Shown piece after piece: positions 1 through 5,559 of a DNA stretch of 6,321 nt (position 1 is the stretch's first letter; each line of letters starts with the position of its first letter). Location: positions 1 to 6,321 of the forward strand of contig UQWE01000074.1 in NCBI GenBank assembly GCA_900544655.1, in the 5' to 3' direction. A program made the position numbers and the translations under genes. The notes under the pieces were generated by a model. The model searched no databases, was not told the DNA's origin, and saw nothing but the letters and a program-made list of their open reading frames with translations. The stretch is from an uncultured Coriobacteriaceae bacterium. Its GTDB lineage: Bacteria > Actinomycetota > Coriobacteriia > Coriobacteriales > Atopobiaceae.

Positions 1-1
1 G

Positions 2-97
2 CGCGGGCCGTTGGCCGTGGAGGCGCGGGCGGTGGGGCGCGAGCCGCACCGAAGCGCCGTACCCGACGAATGCGAAAACGCGCCGGCCCTCCTATAG
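2..97 (+). CDS. Possible 3' end of an unidentified gene
   Basis: This frame is open from the window edge to a TAG at 95-97, giving 31 residues ending in ECENAPALL. Most of its codons end in G or C, and base composition turns AT-rich immediately after the stop, as expected where a gene gives way to an intergenic region. No family is recognised. The opposite strand also has an open, GC3-rich frame over the same bases but no ATG, so the strand assignment is weak. Confidence 0.25.
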   Translation, partial: RGPLAVEARAVGREPHRSAVPDECENAPALL

Positions 98-119
98 ATT
101 TCCAAATAGTTTCCCAAGG

Positions 120-148
120 TTGTCTCTTAAAGTTAGGTGAACTAAACT
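120..148 (+). promoter_or_regulatory. Candidate sigma-70-type promoter for the DUF6110/P-ATPase pair
   Basis: TTGTCT (120-125) and TAAACT (143-148) are separated by 17 bases, each matching the consensus at four of six positions. They lie in the AT-rich 98-180 stretch, the only such stretch near this end of the window, about 85 bases upstream of the first start codon. The -10 box lies inside the palindrome at 129-150, so a repressor bound there would block it. An alternative -35 (TTGCAA, 155-160) has only a poor -10 partner around 177-183. Confidence 0.4.
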
Positions 149-150
149 TT
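129..150. promoter_or_regulatory. Imperfect palindrome, possible metal-regulator (DtxR/MntR-like) operator
   Basis: The two 11-base halves match at 8 of 11 positions. The ends are perfect (AAAGTT at 129-134 against AACTTT at 145-150), and the core contains TTAG-5-CTAA (133-145). DtxR-family boxes have the form TTAGGTTAG..CTAACCTAA, so TTAGGT and CTAA are suggestive but not diagnostic. A related half-site, CCTAGGTTTA, follows at 166-175. The position over the candidate -10 box and the iron-related genes downstream fit repression by metal. The regulator gene itself is not in the window. Confidence 0.35.
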
Positions 151-232
151 CCTGTTGCAAATGTGCCTAGGTTTACTTATCTGCCTGGGCTCGGGCGTCG
201 CATCTCAAAGATGTGAGAAAGGGAGAGGCATC

Positions 233-484
233 ATGAAGAAGTCCACGCATAACACCCTGCTCGTCGGCGGCGGCTTCCTGCTTGGCACGGCCGGCATCAA
301 GCTGCTCAAGAGCGAGCCGGTCAAGAACGCGTGCGTGCAGGGCATCGCGTGTGGCATGCGTATCAAGAGCGACTAACAGGATATGGTCGAGCAGGCGAAG
401 GCCGAGGTCGACGACATGGTCGCCAAGGCGTCGTACATCACCGCGAGCGAGCCCGTCGCCGCTGCGGACGATGCCGCCGAGTAG
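233..484 (+). pseudogene. DUF6110-like small hydrophobic protein (fezA-like), interrupted by in-frame TAA
   Basis: ATG at 233 follows a purine-rich ribosome site (AGGGAGAGG, 220-228). The first 47 codons give a short basic N-terminus, a hydrophobic glycine-rich segment (LLVGGGFLLGTAGIKLL, residues 9-25) and a VQGIACGMRIKSD stretch. A TAA at 374-376 (codon 48) interrupts the frame. Beyond it the same frame continues for 35 more codons, QDMVEQAKAEVDDMV then an acidic tail, to TAG at 482-484. From recall, intact relatives are about 80-90 residues and have exactly this continuous architecture: a membrane anchor or glycine-rich helix, then a charged helix. A single base change at a sense codon (Tyr TAC/TAT is the likeliest) would explain the stop. 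The gene sits 15 bases upstream of a P-type ATPase, the pairing known from ferrosome (fezA-fezB) clusters. The short 47-residue product could still be made; full-length protein would need readthrough. Confidence 0.72.
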
Positions 485-499
485 TGCGCTGACATAACT

Positions 500-1360
500 A
501 TGAGATTCTCGGTTATTAGCGAGATCCCCGGCAGGACCCGCCTACAGTTGGCGGGTCCTGTGCCAGAGGGGGACCTCGATGCTCTCATAAAGCTGAGCGC
601 GGATATCAAGGGCGTCACGAAGGTCCGGCTATATGGCCGCATCGGGCAGATGGCGATCGAGTACGACGCCCCTCGCCGCGCGGACGTGCTCGGCGGCCTT
701 CGCGCGATCGACGCGCAGGCGGTCGCCGAGGCGAAGTCCGGCTATGCGATTCAGCTCGAGCCGCGCAAGCACAAGCTCGTCATGGACCTGGCGACGCTCG
801 TGGGCGTGCTTGGCATCGAGGACCCGCTTAAGGCCGGCGTCAAGGAGACTATCGCCGAGTTGCATACGCTTGGCGTCAAGCATGTCGTGATGCTCACGGG
901 AGACTCCGAGCGCACGGCCAGACGCATCGCACGCGAGGCTGGCGTCGACGAGTACGCCGCGGAGCTTTTGCCCGAGGACAAGTACGCCTACGTCGAGCGC
1001 GTCAAGCGTGAGGGACGCCACGTCGCCATGGTGGGCGATGGTGTCAACGACTCTCCGGCGCTTCGTCTGGCGGACGTGGGCCTCGCGATGGGCGGTGGAA
1101 GCGACATCGCCAGGGAGGTCGCCGACATCATCCTGGCGGACACGGACCTCGCCGCGATCGTGCGCCTGCGCAGGATGAGCCAGGGCCTCATTGACCGCCT
1201 GACGAGCTCCTACTCGAAGGTGATGCTCACCAACTCGGCGCTTCTGGCGCTTGGTATCGCGGGCTTCATCACCCCCCAGACGTCGTCGCTGCTGCACAAC
1301 GGCTCGACGATCGCCTACAGCCTCGGTAACGCGAAGGCCTACCTGCCATCGGCTTCGTAG
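500..1360 (+). pseudogene. Heavy-metal P-type ATPase (P1B, fezB-like) lacking its membrane and catalytic core
   Basis: The frame is intact for 286 residues, but family members are about 650-750. Residues 1-100 are a degenerate HMA-like domain with no CxxC, opening with ISEIPGRTRL (7-16), as in the ATPases paired with DUF6110 proteins. Residues 103-286 are the end of the ATPase: ED(P)LKAG, the P-domain motif MLTGDSERTA (131-140), hinge motif MVGDGVNDSPAL (177-188), and a final hydrophobic segment (about 240-258) before TSSLLHN. Between them everything is missing: the first six membrane helices, the TGE actuator loop, the DKTGT phosphorylation site and most of the nucleotide domain. The join falls at LVG (100-102, nt 797-805) followed by VLGIEDPL. 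The product cannot form a phosphoenzyme or a transport path. There is no Shine-Dalgarno before ATG 500, so translation was probably coupled to the upstream gene, which is now interrupted. Full-length relatives are proposed to load iron into ferrosomes. A residual non-transport role is conceivable but unsupported. Confidence 0.82.
532..560 (+). other. Perfect 11-bp GC-rich hairpin inside the ATPase 5' coding region
   Basis: CAGGACCCGCC (532-542) is the exact reverse complement of GGCGGGTCCTG (550-560), with a 7-base loop. It encodes the GRTRL...AGP part of the HMA-like domain and starts about 30 bases after the start codon. No T-run follows, so it is not an intrinsic terminator. It may be a coding coincidence or an RNA structure affecting translation of the ATPase. 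Confidence 0.55.
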
Positions 1361-1501
1361 CGATGCATGGCCTGCCTGGCGGCGGCTCCGCTGTGTCGAC
1401 GCCGGTCTGAGGCCGCATGCTGCCATGCCGTCGCTGCCGGCGGCTTCGCGGACCATATTGCCCATTCTGTCTCTGTGGCCGCCTGCTGGCGCTCGCGGGG
1501 A

Positions 1502-1507
1502 TATAAT
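1502..1507 (+). promoter_or_regulatory. -10 box (TATAAT) of the UPF0324 transporter
   Basis: A perfect TATAAT lies 40 bases upstream of the transporter start, at the end of the 187-base gap after the ATPase remnant. No good -35 is visible at 16-18 bases spacing (the region is GC-rich, around CCGCCT), so an activator or a tolerant promoter is possible. The rest of the gap (1361-1501) is GC-rich. It has no T-tailed hairpin; the only inverted repeat noticed is GCATGGC (1365-1371) against GCCATGC (1422-1428), too far apart to call a terminator. Confidence 0.5.
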
Positions 1508-1547
1508 GGCCCCTTTGTTTGACGAGCCATCGTACGAAAGGCAATGA

Positions 1548-2582
1548 ATGACTGAATCTCACAACTTCGCCGAGAAGGCCCGGGGTCTCCTCCTTTGTCT
1601 GGCAATTGCCGTGGTCGCTTGGGTTTGCGGCCAGTATGCCGAGGTCGTCGGAGGGCCGGTCTTCGGCATCCTGTTTGGCATGCTCCTGGCTCAGGTGCTG
1701 CGTGGTCACGACGTCTCGGCGTTGCAGCCGGGCGTCAAGTTCACGTCAAAGTACATCCTTCAGGCTGCCGTCGTCTTCCTAGGGTTCGGGCTTAACCTCG
1801 CACAGGTTGCGAAGGTGGGAGCCACGAGCCTGCCGGTGATCGTCTCCACCATCTCGACGTCACTCGTCGTCTCCTTCGTGATGTGCCGCGCCATGCACGT
1901 GCCCGGAAAGATCGCCACGCTCATCGGCGTGGGTTCCTCCATCTGCGGCGGCTCCGCCATCGCGGCGACGGCGCCTGTGATTCGCGCGGACGACGAGGAC
2001 GTTGCCCAGGCCATCTCGGTCATCTTCCTCTTCAACGTGATCGCCGCGCTCGTTTTTCCCACCCTCGGCGGTATGTTGGGCCTCACTAACGAGGGCTTTG
2101 GCCTCTTTGCGGGCACTGCCGTCAACGACACCTCCTCGGTGACGGCTGCCGCGGCCGCGTGGGATGGCATGCACCCGGGTGCCAACACGCTTGACGCCGC
2201 CACCATCGTCAAGCTCACGAGGACGCTCGCTATCATCCCGATCACGCTCGCGCTTGCCGTGTGGCAGATGCGCGTCGACCGTCGCGCGGGAGGGGAGGGC
2301 AAGAGCACCTTCAGCCTGCGCCGTGCATTCCCGACGTTCGTGGGGCTCTTCGTGCTCGCGAGCCTTGCAACTACCGTGTTCGCCCTGCCCATGGCTGTCA
2401 CCGCGCCACTGAAGACGCTCTCGAAGTTCCTCATCGTGATGGCCATGAGCGCAATCGGCCTCAATACCGACATCGTCAAGCTCGTGCGAACGGGCGGCAA
2501 GCCCATCGCGCTGGGGGCCTGCTGTTGGGTCGTCATCACCTGCGTGAGCTTGGGCATGCAACACGTCATCGGCATCTGGTAA
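1548..2582 (+). CDS. YeiH/UPF0324 family membrane transporter (putative sulfate exporter family)
   Basis: This is a 344-residue polytopic inner-membrane protein, the usual length for the family. ATG 1548 is preceded by GAAAGG (1536-1541) at 6 bases. An overlapping ATG at 1544 is out of frame and stops after three codons. Hydrophobic helices run through the whole length, for example at about 13-30, 38-51, 70-85, 93-113, 157-177, 226-239, 262-281, 292-305 and 319-338. The family's conserved glycine-rich motif is seen at GVGSSICGGSAIAATAPVI (127-145), and the second at GTAVNDTSSVTAAA (189-202). Both belong to the inverted-repeat core typical of this group. The name 'putative sulfate exporter' is a family label, and the real substrate is not established by sequence. 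It has its own promoter box and ends 5 bases before a hairpin facing the converging methyltransferase remnant. It is the only complete, undamaged gene fully inside the window. No LysR-type partner gene is present. Confidence 0.93.
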   Translation: MTESHNFAEKARGLLLCLAIAVVAWVCGQYAEVVGGPVFGILFGMLLAQVLRGHDVSALQPGVKFTSKYILQAAVVFLGFGLNLAQVAKVGATSLPVIVSTISTSLVVSFVMCRAMHVPGKIATLIGVGSSICGGSAIAATAPVIRADDEDVAQAISVIFLFNVIAALVFPTLGGMLGLTNEGFGLFAGTAVNDTSSVTAAAAAWDGMHPGANTLDAATIVKLTRTLAIIPITLALAVWQMRVDRRAGGEGKSTFSLRRAFPTFVGLFVLASLATTVFALPMAVTAPLKTLSKFLIVMAMSAIGLNTDIVKLVRTGGKPIALGACCWVVITCVSLGMQHVIGIW

Positions 2583-2587
2583 GAAAG

Positions 2588-2615
2588 ACGCGCCGTCACG
2601 TTTGTGGCGGCGCGT
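2588..2615. terminator. Hairpin between converging genes, probable bidirectional terminator
   Basis: Arms 2588-2599 and 2604-2615 pair over 12 bp (ACGCGCCG with CGGCGCGT, then one T-G wobble and CAC/GTG) around a GTTT loop. Read on the - strand the stem is followed by TCTTTCTTA, a reasonable U-rich tail. On the + strand the tail is only TCTAGTCT. It therefore suits the - strand gene better, and may also end the transporter transcript, whose stop is 5 bases upstream. The stem begins exactly where methyltransferase homology stops. Confidence 0.65.
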
Positions 2616-2617
2616 TC

Positions 2618-2914
2618 TAGTCTGACGTTATCGAGCTGCTTTGCCCGGGCGACGTCGATCATCCCGGGTGTGAGGTCGAGTCCAGTCAGGTGCTTGTTGG
2701 GATACCGGGCGTGGAGCAGTTCTAGGACGGCTCCGGTTCCGCAGCCCACGTCGAGCGTGTTCTCGAACGGTTCGAGCTCAAGCTCTTCGAGCATCTGCGG
2801 ATAGTCGTCCTTGCACATCTCGTAAATGCCGGCATGGCCGGATTCGTAGACCTTTGCCGCCTCGGTGAACTCTTTGATGGAGAGTTGCTTGAGCTCCTCT
2901 GCCGATCTTGCCAT
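2618..2914 (-). pseudogene. Class I SAM-dependent methyltransferase, N-terminal fragment
   Basis: ATG at 2914-2912 follows a very good ribosome site (AGAAGGAG, 4-5 bases upstream). About 99 residues match a class I methyltransferase: a helical lead-in (MARSAEELKQLSIKEFTEAA), motif I LDVGCGTGAVLELL (54-67, the SAM glycine loop), then the acidic LTGLDLTPGMIDVAR (76-90) that contacts the SAM ribose, and LDNVRL (94-99). Homologues run to about 200 residues or more. The expected continuation (motif II GD.E.LPF, motif III and the C-terminal strands) is absent. Instead the frame enters the terminator hairpin and stays open, antisense to the transporter, down to about 1760. The substrate pocket and half the Rossmann sheet are missing, so activity is not expected. 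It lies about 120 bases downstream of the ABC permease on the same strand, but a terminator separates them, so it was probably its own unit. The original substrate cannot be told. Confidence 0.75.
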
Positions 2915-2977
2915 GGGTCTCCTTCTGTTTGGGGAAGTCTGACGTTGCACGCGTTTGCCCACGTCGTGCCTGGTAGG

Positions 2978-3020
2978 AAAAACGCGGGGGGCACCCTTCC
3001 TTCGGTTCGTGCCCCCGCGT
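2978..3020 (-). terminator. Rho-independent terminator of the ABC exporter operon
   Basis: On the - strand, the arm at 3009-3020 (ACGCGGGGGCAC) pairs with 2982-2994 (GTGCCCCCCGCGT) with one bulged base, around a 14-base loop. The stem runs directly into five T residues (complement of A2978-A2982). It begins 12 bases after the permease stop codon. Confidence 0.8.
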
Positions 3021-3032
3021 GCGGGCGGTTCT

Positions 3033-4700
3033 CTATTCCTGGACCTTCAGCGCCTCGGAGAGGCTGACGCGCCTGATGGAGCGCGTGTGCAGGAGCGCCA
3101 CGACGAGGTACGTCGCGAACCCGATCCCCACGCACGCCGCGATGGACCACCATGGCACGTAGATCTCGATGTTGCCGTTGTAGGCGAGCAGCATCGAGCG
3201 GAAGATCGCGGTGAGTGAGCCGATGATCACGGGCTGAGACAGCAGCAGCGCCGCAATGACGCACAGCGTGATCGAGCGGATGTACAGGTGGGAGATCTCT
3301 CCATCGCGGTAGCCAAATACCTTCATGTAGCTGATGGAGCGCGCGCTTCGGCCGATCACGGCCTTGGTCAGCAGGTACATGAAGAGAAGGAAGATGAAGA
3401 CGGAGAGCCCGACCATCATGCCGATTAGGTCGTTCATCATGCCGATGAACTGGTCTCCCACGGCGCGCATGTCGTCGGGCGTGGTGTCGCCGGCGAAGTA
3501 GCGCGAGTCGAGGTCGAGCTCCTCGTCGCTTACATAGCCGTTGAAGTACGAGGGGTCATTGCCGAAGAGCTCGTTGAAGTCGTCGATGCTCATGTAGGCG
3601 TTCATGTCAGACTTGGAGCCCCACGAGTTGCCGTCGTAGCCGAATGCGTAGTCCTTTCCCTCGAACTTGTCGGTGAGGCTGACCTGCTGGCCATCCTTCC
3701 AGCCAAACTTGTCGACGAGACCCCCGCCGAACATGACGCGTCCGTCGCCAACGCCCAGGTCCTTCCAGTAGCGAGAGTCCGGGGAGACGCCGTAGACGGT
3801 TACGGTCTCTGTGCCGTTGCCCTCGCCGCGGTCATATTGCAGCTGGTAGACGGCGTACTTCTCGGCCTGCGCAATCTACTCGGTGCCGTTGTCCGTGGTG
3901 TTGACGGGATGGATGTCATCGTTATCGGCATCGATGCCGGAGGCGTCGTCGATGAGGTCAATCACCTCGTCGCGGTCGCAGTCGAGGGCGTCCGCGATAT
4001 CGTCGAGGCGCGCGTAGAGGGCATCCTTCTTGTCCTGCGCCTTCTCGAGCGCGTCGCTGGCTGCCTGCATGCTCGCGGCACTGGGCGACGCCATGGCTGT
4101 CTCGGCCGCCTCCTGGGCCACGTCCGCCGCATCGTCGAGCTCGTCCTCCGCATCCTCGGCGGCGGTGAGGAGCGTACCGATGATGGCGCTCCCCTCCTCG
4201 ATGGTGGCGTCGGTGAGGACCACGAAGACGAAGGCCATGATCACGATGATGATGTCGAGGAGCGTCGTCCACATCATGGAGTCGCCGTCTACGTCGTTGC
4301 GCGCATAGCCGATGCCCTGGTTGGAATCCGCGTCGATGAGGTCATCCACGCGTGCGTCTGCGTCCGTGAGGGCGTCGACCATGTCCTCCTCGGCATCGGT
4401 GCGGTCTGCGACGGAGAGGTCGCGATCGTTGAAGGTGAAGGAGTACGTGTAGGTTGGCGCGCCGCCGGCGTCTTCGGCTGCCTTGAGCTGCGCGCTCGTC
4501 GCCTCGAAGGAGGTCGTCACGCGGCCGTCCTCGATGGCGTATTCGTCGCGCATGCTTTCGATGATGCGCCCGATGGAGTTCGCGGCGAGCAAAAAGCCCG
4601 GCGTGAGGGCGATTGAGCCTGTCATGAGGAGGAAGATGCCGAGGTACTTGCCGAGGTTGTTGCGCAGCTCGCGGGGGAGCCGCCTTGCCAGGGGAGTCAT
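3033..4700 (-). pseudogene. FtsX/MacB-type ABC exporter permease, in-frame TAG and apparent internal deletions
   Basis: ATG at 4700 (MTPLARRLPRELRNNLGKYL) lies 7 bases after the ATPase stop, with a weak GGTAGG ribosome site. The frame runs 274 codons, meets TAG at 3878-3876, then continues open in the same frame for 280 residues (IAQAEKYAVYQLQ...) to SEALKVQE, the typical end of the family. The stop most simply replaces TGG or CAG. Visible parts: TM1 (about 20-41), extracellular stretch, TM2 (about 146-163), a long acidic Ala/Asp/Glu coiled-coil-like segment (180-260), a MacB-like periplasmic part (about 276-420) and three C-terminal helices (about 426-446, 474-498, 516-537) with the FtsX-type KVFGYRDGEI motif. 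As I recall, relatives in Coriobacteriia are about 1000 residues or more. Here even the restored protein is about 555, with abrupt joins near residue 80 (AAEDAGG to APTYTYSF, nt about 4460) and residue 178 (AIIGTLL to TAAEDAED, nt about 4167), where the expected third and fourth helices are missing. It is non-functional unless proven otherwise. Confidence 0.78.
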
Positions 4701-4707
4701 CGCGCGC

Positions 4708-5366
4708 CTACCAATCGAGCTCGGAGGCGGACACGGGGGAGGCATTGACCTCGTCTGAGGCCAGACGGCCGTCGCGAAGGCGCAGCACGCGGTCTGCCAT
4801 CTTGGCGATGGCGGCGTTGTGCGTCACGATCACGAGGGTGCAGCCGTACTCGCGGTTCACGCGCTCCATGAGCTCGAGGACCTCCTTGGAGGTCTTGTAG
4901 TCGAGCGCGCTCGTGGGCTCGTCGCACAGGATGAGGTCCGGATTCTTGACGAGGACGCGACCGATGGCGCAGCGCTGCTGCTGGCCACCGGAGACCTGGC
5001 GCGGGAACTTGTTGCGATGTTCCCAGAGGCCGAGCGAGCGCAGAAGGTCCTCCATGGGCAGGGGGTTCTTGGAGAGGTGCGCGGTGACCTCGATGTTCTC
5101 CCTGATCGTGAGGTCGGGTACGAGGTTATAGAACTGGAAGACGAAGCCCAGCTCGCGACGGCGATGCTGCCGCCGTCTACGTCTTCGAGGCCGCCGATGA
5201 GGTTCAGGAAGGTCGACTTGCCCGAGCCGGAGGGGCCGAGCATGACGCAAATCTCGCCCTTATTGACGCTCGCGGTGATGCCGTCAAGGACTTGGACGCG
5301 GGCCTCGCCGTCGCCGTAGTGCTTCTTGAGCCCATTGACGACGAGGTAGGGGGTGTTGCCCTTCAT
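4708..5366 (-). pseudogene. MacB/LolD-type ABC transporter ATPase, frameshifted by a short deletion
   Basis: ATG at 5366-5364 (MKGNTPYLVVNGLKKHYGDG) has GGAG 6 bases upstream; an upstream in-frame TTG at 5378 is less likely. The first part holds Walker A GPSGSGKST (44-52) and GGLEDVDGGSI (58-68). At about 5162 the reading frame changes: the remainder, RRRELGFVFQFYNLVPDL (with the Q-loop) onward, lies in another - strand frame from 5163 to TAG at 4710-4708. It contains the signature VSGGQQQR, Walker B LILCDEP, D-loop SALD, H-loop VTHN and the family ending SASELDW. Homologues have about 15 residues between GGSI and YRRREL, so roughly 45-50 bases appear lost, not a multiple of three. The bases GCCGTCGC at 5155-5162 serve both frames and suggest a short-repeat deletion. 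Translation from the start would leave the correct frame and end at 4857. It would energise the downstream permease to export lipids, peptides or drugs; the substrate is unknown. Confidence 0.82.
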
Positions 5367-5422
5367 GGGACGCTCCAATCGTTGCGCATGGGGCCAACGG
5401 AGCGGTCAGTTGCGAGGGCAGA

Positions 5423-5485
5423 GTTAGCTATGGTGAAGTTATATTGAGCTAACAATAGCATACGCGACTAGTTGGCTTTGGTTAA
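5423..5485 (-). promoter_or_regulatory. Candidate promoter and operator of the ABC exporter operon
   Basis: The AT-rich stretch 5423-5500 is the only plausible promoter site upstream of the ATPase. On the - strand TTAACC (5485-5480) and TATGCT (5462-5457) are 17 bases apart. Downstream of them GTTAGCT (5423-5429) and AGCTAAC (5447-5453) form a perfect 7-bp inverted repeat with a 17-base spacer, and a second pair GCTAT/ATAGC (5427-5431, 5455-5459) overlaps it. This layout would suit a dimeric repressor. No regulator gene is in the window, and the boxes are only moderate matches. Confidence 0.33.
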
Positions 5486-5495
5486 TTTTGGCTTT
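5472..5495. repeat. Short direct repeat TTGGCTTT x2
   Basis: TTGGCTTT occurs at 5472-5479 and again at 5488-5495, a 16-base period, within the AT-rich divergent intergenic region. It could be a pair of activator half-sites or chance in T-rich sequence. Confidence 0.35.
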
Positions 5496-5559
5496 TGAGC
5501 AGGTACTTCTGTCAGTTAGGAGCGGCGAATTGACCTGAGAATCGAGGGGAGGAGGAAAA

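Noticed and set aside
1365..1428. GCATGGC/GCCATGC inverted repeat as a terminator for the ATPase gene
   Set aside because: The arms are 50 bases apart and no T-run follows.
629..1465. Long open frame on the - strand (278 residues) over the P-ATPase
   Set aside because: It is a shadow of the GC-rich + strand gene: Arg/Ala/Val/Asp-rich composition, no recognisable motif, and recognisable P-ATPase motifs lie on the other strand.
1361..1540. Cys/Ala-rich frame continuing in phase after the P-ATPase stop (MACLAAAPLCRRR…)
   Set aside because: No ribosome site or family is visible, it runs through the TATAAT box of the next gene, and the P-ATPase ends at a family-like C-terminus.
374..3878. Stop-codon recoding as explanation of the in-frame TAA and TAG
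   Set aside because: Two different stops are affected while TAA and TAG clearly end other genes here. The same region carries deletions too, so ordinary mutation or sequence error is simpler.
3837..4616. 259-residue + strand frame opposite the ABC permease
   Set aside because: Its Val/Gly/Arg-rich sequence is what the Asp/Ala/Glu-rich permease segment gives when read in reverse. There is no plausible ribosome site or domain.
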